From assembly GCF_002148795.1 (NCBI RefSeq), contig NZ_MPOB01000006.1, positions 248,001 through 312,000 on the forward strand: a stretch of 64,000 nt of DNA, in the 5' to 3' direction. Below the pieces are notes generated by a model. The model ran no database searches. It saw nothing but the letters and a program-made list of their open reading frames with translations, and was not told the origin of the DNA. A program made the translations under genes and the position numbers. Positions 26,808 to 35,176 of the stretch are shown here, in pieces. Every line of letters starts with the position of its first letter. The first letter of the stretch is position 1. The DNA comes from Oceanibaculum nanhaiense (GTDB lineage: Bacteria > Pseudomonadota > Alphaproteobacteria > Oceanibaculales > Oceanibaculaceae).

Positions 26808-27349
26808 CGTGTCGATTCCTTTCCTGTGTGTTCGGCGATGACGTCCTCGAAGAAGGCGACCATCTCCGGTGTGTCCCGTTCGGCCGGTCCGATCAGCCGG
26901 CCGAGCTCCCGCCCGTCCGGTCCGATGAGCAATGTCCCCGGGAGGCCGTAGATCCCGAGGTCGCGCGATGCCTTCATCGTCTCGTCGATGAAAATGCCCA
27001 GATGTTGGATGCCGATCTCATCGAAGAATCTGCGGACGGCACCGACGCCGGCGCGGTCTATCGACAGGGCCACGACCTCGAAGCGCCCGCCGCCGAGCGT
27101 TGTCTGAAGGCGGTCCAGTGTCGGCATCTCGTGTCGGCAGGGGGCACACCACGTGGCCCAGACGTTGAGAAGGACGACCTTGTCGCGCCAGCGGTCGAGC
27201 GTGAGCGCGTTGCCGTTCTCATCTGCGAACGAGACGGTGGCGAGCGGCTGCGGCGTGTCGTGCAGCGGGACGGCATTCGGCCCGTCCGCCATCGTCGCGG
27301 TCGACAAGACCAGCGCCAGCACGAACCCGAGCGCGGGTAAGGGCTTCAT
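26804..27349 (-). CDS. TlpA-family thiol-disulfide oxidoreductase
   Basis: A 181-aa exported thioredoxin-like protein. A signal peptide (MKPLPALGFVLALVLSTATMA) is followed by LLNVWATWCAPCRHEMP with the WCAPC active site and the conserved GLPGTLLIGPDG cis-proline loop. TlpA reduces periplasmic cysteines, for example those of SCO proteins, and is itself reduced by CcdA. The ATG at 27349 overlaps the stop of the cytochrome gene by 4 nt. Because the linked ccdA is broken, its electron source must be encoded elsewhere. Confidence 0.92.
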   Translation of the reverse strand: MKPLPALGFVLALVLSTATMADGPNAVPLHDTPQPLATVSFADENGNALTLDRWRDKVVLLNVWATWCAPCRHEMPTLDRLQTTLGGGRFEVVALSIDRAGVGAVRRFFDEIGIQHLGIFIDETMKASRDLGIYGLPGTLLIGPDGRELGRLIGPAERDTPEMVAFFEDVIAEHTGKESTR

Positions 27350-27810
27350 TGGCCTGCCTCCCTTTCGCGGCGGCTCATCTCGGCCTGGTATTGCTGCTCC
27401 CGCTCCGGCCAAGTGCTCTTGATGAAGTCCAGAACCGCGTGGATATCCTCGTCGGACAACACGCCAGCGAATCCAGGCATGTCGCTCTGATAGCCGCCGC
27501 CGACGACCGCGGCGGGTCCTTCCTTGGTGATGCGGAACAGGACACCGTCAGGGTGGTGCCAGGTGTGTCCCGAAGCGTCGTGCGGCGGCGCGGGCAGGCG
27601 ACCCGACGGCAGTCGACTCTTCCAGTCCGGCTGGCCTTCGAGCTTCGCGCCATGGCAGGACGCGCAGTTTGCTGCGTAGATCGCTCGCCCGCGTTCGAGT
27701 CGTTCGCCGGATACCTTCGTCGGACCGCTCCGGTCAAGTCCGGCCCAGAGCAGCCCGGCCACGGCGCTTCCGCCGAGCAATATCGTGGCGCCAATAACGG
27801 CGCGGTTCAT
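27346..27810 (-). CDS. Membrane-anchored monoheme cytochrome c
   Basis: A 154-aa class I cytochrome c with an uncleaved signal anchor (residues ~4-24), heme motif CASCH (NCASCHGAKLEG), and axial methionine in YQSDMPGFAGVLSDEDI. It is periplasmic. In the operon it may accept electrons from the multicopper oxidase or serve copper-linked redox reactions. The ATG at 27810 overlaps the stop of the Met-rich peptide gene by one base (TGATG). Confidence 0.9.
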   Translation of the reverse strand: MNRAVIGATILLGGSAVAGLLWAGLDRSGPTKVSGERLERGRAIYAANCASCHGAKLEGQPDWKSRLPSGRLPAPPHDASGHTWHHPDGVLFRITKEGPAAVVGGGYQSDMPGFAGVLSDEDIHAVLDFIKSTWPEREQQYQAEMSRREREAGQ

Positions 27811-27965
27811 CAGCGCTTGCCTCCGAATAGGTATTTGAACAGCGCCGCGATGCCGAGGACGAGCAGGACGATCACGAGCAGCCAGACAAGGCCCATGCCC
27901 CACATCATCATGCCGCCCATGCCATCCATCATGCCCATACCCATGCCGGTCGGTGCGTTGTTCAT
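27810..27965 (-). CDS. Methionine-rich mini membrane protein, 51 aa
   Basis: A 51-aa protein whose first 25 residues hold ten methionines and many glycines (MGMGMMDGMGGMMMWGMG), followed by one membrane helix (LVWLLVIVLLVLGIAALF) and a basic tail. Clusters of Met bind Cu(I), so a role as a small membrane-tethered copper sponge is plausible. It is in a tight operon with the cytochrome c (1-nt overlap) and DUF411 genes. Its SD is weak (AGGGAGATTTTCCG). Confidence 0.7.
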   Translation of the reverse strand: MNNAPTGMGMGMMDGMGGMMMWGMGLVWLLVIVLLVLGIAALFKYLFGGKR

Positions 27966-27977
27966 CGGAAAATCTCC

Positions 27978-28424
27978 CTATTCGACCGCGTATACGGACG
28001 GCTTGCCGTCACCCACGGCGTAGATCGTAAAAGGTTCGGTCTTGGCGCCGCTCATGCCGGGTGATCCCATCGGCATGCCGGGCAAGGTCACGCCCTTGAT
28101 GTCCGGATGCTCCGAGAGCAAGCGATTGACGGTCGCGACAGGCACATGGCCGCTCACCACATAATCGTCGATGAAGGCGAGGTGGCAGCCCTGGAAATCG
28201 TCCGGGATGCCGGCCTCGCGGCTCATGGCGACCAGTTCATGGGTCGGCTTGACGGTCACGGTGAAACCGTTGTCGCGCAGATAGTCGGCATAGGCTTCGC
28301 AGCAGCCGCATTGCGGGTTCTTGTAGAGGGTCGCTTCCTGGGCGACCGTAAAAGATACGTTCGTGAAATAGACGCCCGCCCCGAGGAAGGCGGCGGCGAG
28401 GGCGGCGACGATGATCCTGTGCAT
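27978..28424 (-). CDS. DUF411 domain metal-binding protein
   Basis: A 148-aa exported protein. After a signal peptide (to about residue 28) the DUF411 pattern is clear: LYKNPQCGCCEAYADYLRDNG, a conserved GCHLAFIDDYVVSGHVP and a Met/Gly-rich TLPGMPMGSPGM stretch. DUF411 proteins are linked to copper and other metal resistance; the CGCC pair may bind or reduce metal. It is transcribed between the multicopper oxidase and the Met-rich peptide. A second paralogue lies at 39561. Confidence 0.9.
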   Translation of the reverse strand: MHRIIVAALAAAFLGAGVYFTNVSFTVAQEATLYKNPQCGCCEAYADYLRDNGFTVTVKPTHELVAMSREAGIPDDFQGCHLAFIDDYVVSGHVPVATVNRLLSEHPDIKGVTLPGMPMGSPGMSGAKTEPFTIYAVGDGKPSVYAVE

Positions 28425-28448
28425 GGTGGTTCTCCCTGAATCTGTGGA

Positions 28449-29921
28449 TCAGGCGACGCGGATGACGCCCATCATCCCGCCGACCTGGTGTTCGAGGATG
28501 TGGCAGTGGAACATCCAGTCGCCGGGATTGTCGGCGACGAAGGCAATCTCGACCTTCTCCCGAGGCGCCATCAGCACCGTGTCCTGCCATGCGCGGTGCG
28601 GCGTCGGCGCACCGTTGCGCGAGATCACCCGGAAGGAATGGCCGTGCAGGTGGATTGGATGGTGCCACGCCGTCGCATTGGTCATGGCGATGACATGCGA
28701 GCGGTCGCGGGTGAGCGTCAGCATCGGGTCGAGCACATGGCCTTCGGCGGCCTTGCCGTTGACGAACCAGATGCCCTGCCCGTGCATCATGCCCATCATC
28801 CCACGCATCATGTCGCTGCCCATGCCGTTCCGGCCGCCTTCGCCCATGCTGCCGCCCATCTCCGCCATCACCATCCCGCCCATCATGCCGCCGTTGAAGA
28901 TCACTTCATGGCGATGGGCGACGGCGATATCGGGTTCGGGCAACGGGTTCGCGGGAAGCGCGACGGACCGGTCAAGTGGATTGTCCCTGAGCGGTGTCCC
29001 GTCATAGACTAGGTCGACCAGCTCGTATTCGAGGCCCCGGTAGAACCGGTCGCTGACCGTGACACGGCTGCCCGGCTTGCCGGTCATGTCGAGCACGATA
29101 TCGGCCCGCATGGCAGGCCCGAGCACGACGAGACCGCCCGCCGGCGCATGCGGCGTCACCGGCTGGCCGTCGAGCGCGATGACCGTCGGCGCGTGGCCAT
29201 GGAAGTCGAGCCCGAAGATGCGCGCGTTCGCGGCATTGATGAGCCGCAGCCGGATTCGCTCGCCGCTGCGCACCGGAAGCGCGTCCGGCACGTGACCGTT
29301 GATGGTGACGGTGTTGCCGATCCGGCCATTGTGGCTGATGTCATGGCCGTTGCCGAAATCGTCGCTGATCTCGGCTGACCCGGTGAGGCGCCAGTCGTCG
29401 AGCACCCAGACGAGTTCCCGATCGACTCGGGGAGGTTCAGGCTCCTCGACAATCAGCGGCCCGTAGAGGCCGCGCCCGACCTGCTCGAAGCTGCGCTGAT
29501 GCGGGTGATACCAGAAGGTGCCCCCATCGACCGCGTCGAACTCGTAGACGAAGGTCCCGCCCGGCGCGATCGGCGGTTGGTTGAGATGCGGCACGCCATC
29601 CATGGCGTTCGGCACCCTGAGCCCGTGCCAGTGGACGGTGGTCTCCTCGGCGAGCCCGTTCTCGACGGTGATCCGGAGGCGCGCGCCCTGACGCACGCGA
29701 ATCTCAGGTCCGGGGACAACGCCGTTGTAGCACCAGGCGGCCGTCTTGCCATGCGGCTCCGGTACGAGCCGCGCCTGTCCCGGTGCGGCCCGCAAGGAGA
29801 ACTCCCGGACGCCGGCCGCCCGTGCGGGAAACATGAGGCCAGGCATTCCAAGGCTGGCAGCGCCGGCGGCGCACGCCTTCAGTAAAGTCCGGCGCGATAG
29901 CGCCAGGGTGATCGGTGACAT
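28449..29921 (-). CDS. Multicopper oxidase with Tat signal
   Basis: A 490-aa three-domain oxidase. A twin-arginine signal (SRRTLLKACAAGAASLG) directs folded export. Copper ligand motifs are HWHGLR, HPHQRS, HPIHLHGHSF and HCHILEHQVGGMM, forming the type 1 and trinuclear centres. A methionine-rich insert (~residues 355-390, including MMRGMMGMMHG) lies near the last domain, as in cuprous oxidases. It likely oxidises Cu(I) in the periplasm. It is the first gene of the leftward operon. Confidence 0.95.
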   Translation of the reverse strand: MSPITLALSRRTLLKACAAGAASLGMPGLMFPARAAGVREFSLRAAPGQARLVPEPHGKTAAWCYNGVVPGPEIRVRQGARLRITVENGLAEETTVHWHGLRVPNAMDGVPHLNQPPIAPGGTFVYEFDAVDGGTFWYHPHQRSFEQVGRGLYGPLIVEEPEPPRVDRELVWVLDDWRLTGSAEISDDFGNGHDISHNGRIGNTVTINGHVPDALPVRSGERIRLRLINAANARIFGLDFHGHAPTVIALDGQPVTPHAPAGGLVVLGPAMRADIVLDMTGKPGSRVTVSDRFYRGLEYELVDLVYDGTPLRDNPLDRSVALPANPLPEPDIAVAHRHEVIFNGGMMGGMVMAEMGGSMGEGGRNGMGSDMMRGMMGMMHGQGIWFVNGKAAEGHVLDPMLTLTRDRSHVIAMTNATAWHHPIHLHGHSFRVISRNGAPTPHRAWQDTVLMAPREKVEIAFVADNPGDWMFHCHILEHQVGGMMGVIRVA

Positions 29922-30062
29922 GGTTCGCTCTCATCTTATTTCCGCTGTGCTTCGGATGCGCAGACTCGGGTCTGCACTCGCATTGAGCGGCGGCTGCCCG
30001 CGCGGTCGCCCGGGAAGCGCAGCAGGGCGCAGCGGTCGGAGCGTACCCCGACCGGCGTCCGA

Positions 30063-30404
30063 TCAGATGAGCGTTCGGGGAGGGTAGGGTTCGGGCGGAC
30101 CTGTCCGTCCGGCAAGGTCGTAGAAGGCGCGGACCGACGGAGATATACCGGTCACCAGCGGAACACTGCCCTCGGGGCTGAGACTGGCCAGGAGTGGAGT
30201 GACGCACACCATGCTACAGCTAAGCCCGCCGTCGTCGCCGTCACCGTCGGAGCCGCAGCCCTGACAGTCGGCCATATCCATGGCGCCGCCATCAGCGAGC
30301 GCCATCTTGATCGACATGGTGGTTGTGCTCGTCGCGTGCGCGACCGAGCCGACCGCGAATGCGGCGAGCAAGGCGAACACGAATATCCGTACAAGCTTGA
30401 CCAT
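30063..30404 (-). CDS. Secreted cysteine-containing hypothetical protein, 113 aa
   Basis: A signal peptide (MVKLVRIFVFALLAAFAVGSVAHA) precedes a short acidic region with four cysteines in the pattern DCQGCG and LSCSMVC, and a C-terminal tail of low complexity. It may bind metal by these cysteines. It lies 141 bp upstream of the multicopper oxidase on the same strand, so it may share that operon or have its own promoter. A similar cysteine-rich secreted protein is divergent from it at 31009. No family recognised. Confidence 0.65.
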   Translation of the reverse strand: MVKLVRIFVFALLAAFAVGSVAHATSTTTMSIKMALADGGAMDMADCQGCGSDGDGDDGGLSCSMVCVTPLLASLSPEGSVPLVTGISPSVRAFYDLAGRTGPPEPYPPRTLI

Positions 30405-30469
30405 TGTGTATTCATAGGCTGTCGCCGGAAACTTGTCGAGTTCCAAGGTGTCGCGGCTCCTTGAGGATC

Positions 30470-30945
30470 TTACCCGACGCAGCAGGAGAGCTTGGCCACG
30501 CCCCTGTCGAAAGTCTGGGCGGCAAGCTTCAGCCCTTCGACCTCAGGTACGGGAAGATCGTCCCGGCAAGCGCCTTGGCGGTCATGCCGAACTTAAGCGC
30601 CGGCGCCAGCGTCTGGATGCTGTCGGTGCCCTCGGGCGCGAGGTCTGACCGTCCGGCAGACGGTCGGTCTTGGCGTCCGCCACCAGCTTGATCAGTCCGC
30701 GCGTGTCGCGGGCTGCCCGTGCGCGTGGTACATGGTCGAGCGGCACGATGGATGTCTTGACCTCATGGCCGGCGGCCCTCGCCGCGGCCTCGCTCAGGCC
30801 GACGCCCGCCACCTGCAGGTCGGCGAACACCACCCAGGGCATGGTGCTATTGTCCTAGGCGAGACTGTTCCCGTAGAGCGCATTGAGCGCCGCGAGCTTG
30901 GCCCCGCAGGCGGCCATGTAGACGAACTGGTTGCGTCGCAGCGGC
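30470..30945 (-). pseudogene. merA: merA remnant (mercuric reductase C-terminal part)
   Basis: The minus strand encodes, in pieces, the end of MerA: FVYMAACGAKLAALNAL, an in-frame TAG at 30857-30855, then MPWVVFADLQVAGVGLSEAA and HVPRARAARDTRGLIKLVAD. After TDRL a frameshift moves to LAPEGTDSIQTLAPALKFGM, and after FPYL a second shift restores VEGLKLAAQTF and the terminal GVAKLSCCVG with the mercury-binding cysteine pair. The N-terminal two thirds of the gene is gone. It cannot produce an active enzyme. Confidence 0.85.
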
Positions 30946-31008
30946 GCGGCATCCATTTGATGAGGCAGAACCGTTGACCTGCCAGAAGCATCATGCTAGC
31001 CAAGCTCC

Positions 31009-31422
31009 ATGGGAAGAACCTTCTTCACGCTAAATGATGGTATGAGGCGCCTTTTAGGCGCACTCGTCGCTGTGGCATTTCTCATGGCGAGCGTCGGCAT
31101 TGGCCACTCCATGCCCGCATCAGGTCCCTATGACCATCCGGTCGAGACCACATCGCCCCATGCGGACGACTGTCATGCCGGCATCTCGCAAGCAGCGGAT
31201 TGTGCCGACAACGCTGCACAGCAGGACCAAGGGCAGCCCGCGAAGCACGGGGCCCTTGGAAATTGCTGCGTCGTCGCTTGCTCTCCGACTATTGTAGTTG
31301 CCGCCATTACGGAAGTCGCCGTCATCAACTTTTCTTTGGTACGGCTTGGTGTTTATGTAGACCAGTTCGCGGGCTTGGATGCCCCGGACGGCCTTTTCCG
31401 TCCTCCCCGCGCCCCCGTCTGA
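31009..31422 (+). CDS. Secreted hypothetical protein of copper island, 137 aa
   Basis: A likely signal peptide (LLGALVAVAFLMASVGIGHS) is followed by an acidic, histidine- and cysteine-containing stretch (HADDCHAGISQAADCADN) and a second hydrophobic segment preceded by GNCCVVAC. Either ATG 31009 or ATG 31042 may be used; neither has a strong ribosome site. The residue types fit metal binding. It begins the rightward arm, with 232 bp of apparently non-coding sequence (31423-31654) before the cupredoxin gene. Confidence 0.6.
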   Translation: MGRTFFTLNDGMRRLLGALVAVAFLMASVGIGHSMPASGPYDHPVETTSPHADDCHAGISQAADCADNAAQQDQGQPAKHGALGNCCVVACSPTIVVAAITEVAVINFSLVRLGVYVDQFAGLDAPDGLFRPPRAPV

Positions 31423-31654
31423 TCTCCGCGCGGCTGCCCTGGTCGGGCGGGATTCGGACATCGAGAGCTTCACGTTCCTGCTGACATAAGAACTGCGCTC
31501 GTTCGGGCGCGGCAGGTTCGGAAGTGCGCTATCGCACGTCCCGTCTCCCTTCCAATCCGCTTGTCGCGCCCGCCGGAGATCCGATCCCGGCCACTGGAGG
31601 TCTGTGTCCTCAAGCAGCCTCGGTTCTATCAATGTGACAAACAGGATTCGCAAA

Positions 31655-32209
31655 ATGTCGAAAACACTCCCGAACCTTCTCCGCATTTCTCTCCTCGCCG
31701 GCTTCACGACGATCGCCGCCGCGAGCGCCGCTTTCGCATCTCCCGGTCATGGCCTGCCGTTCGGCGAGGCCGCCAAGGCCGAGCAGGCGACGCGCACCGT
31801 GACGATCACCATGCGCGACAATCTGTACGAACCAGAAAGTCTGACCGTGAAGCCGGGCGAGATCGTCCGCTTCGTCCTCGTGAACAAGGGCGAACTGCTT
31901 CACGAGTTCAACATCGGAACCGCCGCCATGCACGCCAAGCACCAGGAAGAAATGGCGATGATGATGCAACACGGCATGCTGACGCCGACGGGCATGAATC
32001 ACGACATGTCGAAGATGGACCATTCAAAGATGGGCGGCATGAACATGGGCGATATGAAGCATGACGATCCCAACAGCGTCCTGGTCGAGCCCGGCAAGAC
32101 GGCTGAGCTGGTCTGGAAGTTCACGAAGCCGACCGAACTCGAATTCGCCTGCAACATCCCGGGACACTACGAGTCCGGGATGGCTGGCCCGATCAACTTT
32201 ACGAAGTGA
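31655..32209 (+). CDS. Periplasmic cupredoxin with Met/His-rich insert
   Basis: A 184-aa exported blue copper protein. The type 1 site ligands are the His in LLHEFNIG and the Cys, His and Met of ACNIPGHYESGM near the C-terminus. Between the strands lies an insert with repeated Met and His (MAMMMQHGMLTPTGMNHDM, DHSKMGGMNMGDM), suited to Cu(I) binding. ATG 31655 is chosen: it starts the Sec signal peptide and has AGGATT upstream. It is followed after 17 bp by the multicopper oxidase, its probable partner. Confidence 0.88.
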   Translation: MSKTLPNLLRISLLAGFTTIAAASAAFASPGHGLPFGEAAKAEQATRTVTITMRDNLYEPESLTVKPGEIVRFVLVNKGELLHEFNIGTAAMHAKHQEEMAMMMQHGMLTPTGMNHDMSKMDHSKMGGMNMGDMKHDDPNSVLVEPGKTAELVWKFTKPTELEFACNIPGHYESGMAGPINFTK

Positions 32210-32226
32210 ACGGGGAGGGGCAGACG

Positions 32227-33972
32227 ATGAACAAGCCAATCACTGTTTTCTCGCGACGGGACGCGCTCAAGCTCGCCGGAGCGGCAGGCTTCGCCGGCAC
32301 CGTCGCTGTCTATCCCAGCCGCCGCAGCTTCGCCTCTTCGACGAAGGAGTACACGCTGAACGTCGACGCTGATCGCATCGCCGTCGATGGCGTTAGCAGC
32401 AACGCCATCCTGATGGGCGGTTCCGTGCCGGCGCCGACGATGCGCTGGCGCGAGGGTGACGAGGTCGTGGTCTATGCGACCAATCGTCTGGATGCGCCCA
32501 CGTCCATCCACTGGCACGGACTCCTCATCGAAGGCGTCATGGATGGCGCACCCGGCTTCAACGGCTATGTCGCCATCCAGCCCGGCGAGACCTACACCTA
32601 CCGGTTCAAGCTGCGCCAGGCCGGTACCTATTGGTACCACAGCCACTCCGCGATGCAGGAGCAGCAGGGCATGTACGGCGCCATCGTCATCGAACCCTCC
32701 GGGCGCGAACCGGTTCGCGCGGATCGCGACTATGTTGTGGTCCTCTCGGACCATACCCAGGAAGACCCGATGCGCGTTCTGTCCAACCTGAAGGCCGATG
32801 CCGGCTACTACAATTACGGGAAAAGGACCCTCATCGACTTCTTCCGGGACGCAAACCGCGACGGGTTCAATACCGCTCTGAAGGACCGCATGGAATGGGG
32901 CGACATGCGGATGGACCCGACCGACCTCGCGGACGTGACCGGATACACCTTCCTGATCAACGGCCGTGGACCGAAAGACAACTGGACCGCTCTGTTCAAC
33001 CCCGGTGAGCGTATCCGGCTCAGGTTTATCAACGCATCGGCCATGAGCTTCTTCGACGTCCGCATACCGGGACTTCCCATGACCGTGTTCTCCGCCGATG
33101 GGCAGAATGTCCAGCCGGTTCGTGTCGACGAGTTCCGCTTCGGTGTCGGCGAGACATACGACGTCATCGTGCTTCCACGCGATGACAAGGCGTTCACGAT
33201 CTTTGCCGAGCCGATTGATCGTTCGGGCTATGCCCGGGCGACGCTGGCGCCGCGTGAGGGTATGGAGGCTGCTATCCCCGAACAGCGACCGCGCACGATC
33301 CTCAGCATGGCGGACATGGGCATGGCGCACGGTGGCATGGACCACGGTTCGATGACGGGGATGGACCATGGCTCGATGGCGGGCGGCGCCATGTCCGGTG
33401 GCGCCATGGGTGGCATGGACCATAGCAAGATGGGCGGGGCTCCCATGGCTGGCATGGACCACGGCGCCATGGGTCATGGCGGAGCGGCGGCCGAGGGAGG
33501 AGAACGCCGTCCCTTCGGCTGGGCCGATGCGAGCACCCCACCGGGAATGAAGGCGCTGGACTACGCTGACCTGAAGGCATCGACACCGAATTCGGACGAC
33601 CGCGAGCCGACCCAGGAGATCGAAGTGCGGCTGACAGGCATCATGGAACGATACATGTGGAATCTGAACGGCCGTCCCTTCGGGAAGGACGAGCCGATCC
33701 GCGTGGCCTATGGAGACCGTGTACGCCTGAAGTTCATCAACACGACCATGATGGCGCACCCGATGCACCTGCATGGCATGTTTGTCGAACTGGAGAACGG
33801 CCAGACCGACAGGAAGCCACGCAAGCACGTCGTCGTGGTACCTCCCGGCAAGACCGTCTCTGCGGTGTTGACGGCGAACGAGCCGGGCGACTGGCCGTTC
33901 CATTGCCACCTTATCTATCACATGGAAGCTGGGATGATGACGCGTTTCATCGTCGAGCCGAAAAGCGCGTGA
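32227..33972 (+). CDS. copA: CopA/PcoA-type copper-resistance multicopper oxidase
   Basis: A 581-aa Tat-exported (FSRRDALKLAGAAGFAG) three-domain multicopper oxidase. Copper ligands appear as HWHGLLIEGVMDG, HSHSAMQEQQGMYG, HPMHLHGMF and HCHLIYHMEAGMM. Before the last domain there is a Met-rich repeat region of the GMDHGSM type that binds many copper ions. It oxidises Cu(I) and sequesters copper in the periplasm. It lies directly ahead of copB, the classical copAB order. Confidence 0.96.
   Translation: MNKPITVFSRRDALKLAGAAGFAGTVAVYPSRRSFASSTKEYTLNVDADRIAVDGVSSNAILMGGSVPAPTMRWREGDEVVVYATNRLDAPTSIHWHGLLIEGVMDGAPGFNGYVAIQPGETYTYRFKLRQAGTYWYHSHSAMQEQQGMYGAIVIEPSGREPVRADRDYVVVLSDHTQEDPMRVLSNLKADAGYYNYGKRTLIDFFRDANRDGFNTALKDRMEWGDMRMDPTDLADVTGYTFLINGRGPKDNWTALFNPGERIRLRFINASAMSFFDVRIPGLPMTVFSADGQNVQPVRVDEFRFGVGETYDVIVLPRDDKAFTIFAEPIDRSGYARATLAPREGMEAAIPEQRPRTILSMADMGMAHGGMDHGSMTGMDHGSMAGGAMSGGAMGGMDHSKMGGAPMAGMDHGAMGHGGAAAEGGERRPFGWADASTPPGMKALDYADLKASTPNSDDREPTQEIEVRLTGIMERYMWNLNGRPFGKDEPIRVAYGDRVRLKFINTTMMAHPMHLHGMFVELENGQTDRKPRKHVVVVPPGKTVSAVLTANEPGDWPFHCHLIYHMEAGMMTRFIVEPKSA
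33307..33480 (+). repeat. MDHG(S/A)M-type repeat array inside copA
   Basis: About 58 codons consist of imperfect repeats of Met-Asp-His-Gly and Met-Gly-Gly units, six of them containing MDH. Repeats of this kind in CopA bind copper. The number of units can change by slippage. Confidence 0.85.
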
Positions 33973-33981
33973 GGCAGAACG

Positions 33982-34719
33982 ATGAAATCGATGATTGCAC
34001 GATACAATTCTCGGCAGGAACTTGCGTTCCTTGCCGGTTTTCTTCCCGCCCTGTTCCTGTTCGGCCCGGCCCAGTCCGCCGAGCCCGATCAGCTGTTCAC
34101 CTTCTTTCAGGCCGAGCAGTTCGAATACCGGGCGAACGACGGGCAGGACAGTCTCAACTGGGATGCCCAGGGCTGGATCGGTAACGACGACCACAAGGCC
34201 TGGCTGAAAACCGAGGGCGAGAAGCCGACGGACGGACGACTGGAAAAGGGAGAAATCCAGCTGCTCTACAGCCGCCGGATTTCCGATTTTTTCGATGCGC
34301 AGGTGGGTGTGCGCTATGACCTGGAACCCGGCCCCGAACGGGGGTTCGGCGTCTTCGCCCTGCAGGGACTGGCACCCTATTGGTTCGAAGTCGATGCCTC
34401 CGCGTTCGTCAGCAACGAAGGCGAGCTTTCGGCTCGCTTCGAGGCCGAATACGACCTCCTGATCACACAGAAGCTAATCCTGCAACCGACGGCCGAGGTC
34501 AACCTCGCAGCCCAAAGCGTACGGGAGCGGGGCATCGGCTCCGGCATCAACGATGTCGAGCTCGGGCTTCGCCTCCGCTACGAAATCGAGCGGAGCTTCG
34601 CTCCGTATATCGGCATCAGTTGGGAGCGCAAAATCGGCGAGACGGCCGATTTCGCGCGGGACGAGGGAGAAGATATCGACAATCTATCCTTCGTCACCGG
34701 AATCCGTTTCTCGTTCTAA
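33982..34719 (+). CDS. copB: Copper resistance outer-membrane protein CopB
   Basis: A 245-aa CopB/PcoB protein with a signal peptide ending FGPAQSA and alternating beta strands that should form an outer-membrane barrel. Family landmarks include FEYRANDGQDSLNWDAQGW, KGEIQLLYSRRISDFFDAQ, RYDLEPGP and the final SFVTGIRFSF, which ends in Phe as outer-membrane proteins do. It lacks the N-terminal Met/His repeats found in longer CopB proteins. It is 9 bp after copA. Confidence 0.94.
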   Translation: MKSMIARYNSRQELAFLAGFLPALFLFGPAQSAEPDQLFTFFQAEQFEYRANDGQDSLNWDAQGWIGNDDHKAWLKTEGEKPTDGRLEKGEIQLLYSRRISDFFDAQVGVRYDLEPGPERGFGVFALQGLAPYWFEVDASAFVSNEGELSARFEAEYDLLITQKLILQPTAEVNLAAQSVRERGIGSGINDVELGLRLRYEIERSFAPYIGISWERKIGETADFARDEGEDIDNLSFVTGIRFSF

Positions 34720-34732
34720 GCAGGAGATTTCT

Positions 34733-35176
34733 ATGTTTCCGAGAAGTTTATTCGCTTTCGCCACCATACTGCTGCTCAGTAGTCCGGCAGTGGCTGGCGA
34801 AGTGCGCATGGAGATGCGCAATCAGTCTGGAAGCGAGCGGTTCGTCTATGAACCGGATTTCATCCGAATATCGCCTGGTGACACGGTCGTCTTCGTCCCC
34901 ATCGACAAGGGCCACAACGCCGTCTCCATCGACGGGTTTGGCGCCGACGGCGATCAGCCGATCAATGTCGGCTTCAACAAGGAGGTATCGGTCACTTTCG
35001 ACAAGCCCGGCATCTATGGCGTGAAATGCACACCTCATGTTGGGCTCGGCATGGTCGGCATCATTGTCGTGGGCGAGGTTGAGGTGCCGGAGGCAGCGCG
35101 GGCGAGCATCGCAAAGCTTCCGCCGAAGGCACGCCAGCGGCTCGAATTGCTGCTCGGACAGGTCGGGCGCTCCTGA
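34733..35176 (+). CDS. Pseudoazurin-like blue copper protein
   Basis: A 147-aa exported cupredoxin. The signal peptide ends SSPAVAGE. Type 1 copper ligands are His in KGHNAVSI, Cys in GVKCTPHVGLGMVG, the following His and Met, matching pseudoazurin order H-C-H-M. In denitrifiers pseudoazurin carries electrons to nitrite reductase; here, next to copB, it may instead bind copper. The ATG at 34733 has CAGGAG upstream. It overlaps the next gene by one base. Confidence 0.9.
   Translation: MFPRSLFAFATILLLSSPAVAGEVRMEMRNQSGSERFVYEPDFIRISPGDTVVFVPIDKGHNAVSIDGFGADGDQPINVGFNKEVSVTFDKPGIYGVKCTPHVGLGMVGIIVVGEVEVPEAARASIAKLPPKARQRLELLLGQVGRS

Noticed and set aside
31423-31654. Coding or RNA gene in the 232-bp gap before the cupredoxin
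   Set aside because: Short frames on both strands lack start signals and family features, and no stable terminator or riboswitch-like fold was recognised; probably promoter and leader sequence.
33307-33480. Array of short repeats considered as CRISPR
   Set aside because: Units are in-frame codon repeats for Met-Asp-His-Gly within a protein gene, with no spacer structure and no cas genes in the window.
32167-34194. 675-codon minus-strand frame opposite copA
   Set aside because: Shadow of the Met/His-rich oxidase; real signals are on the plus strand.
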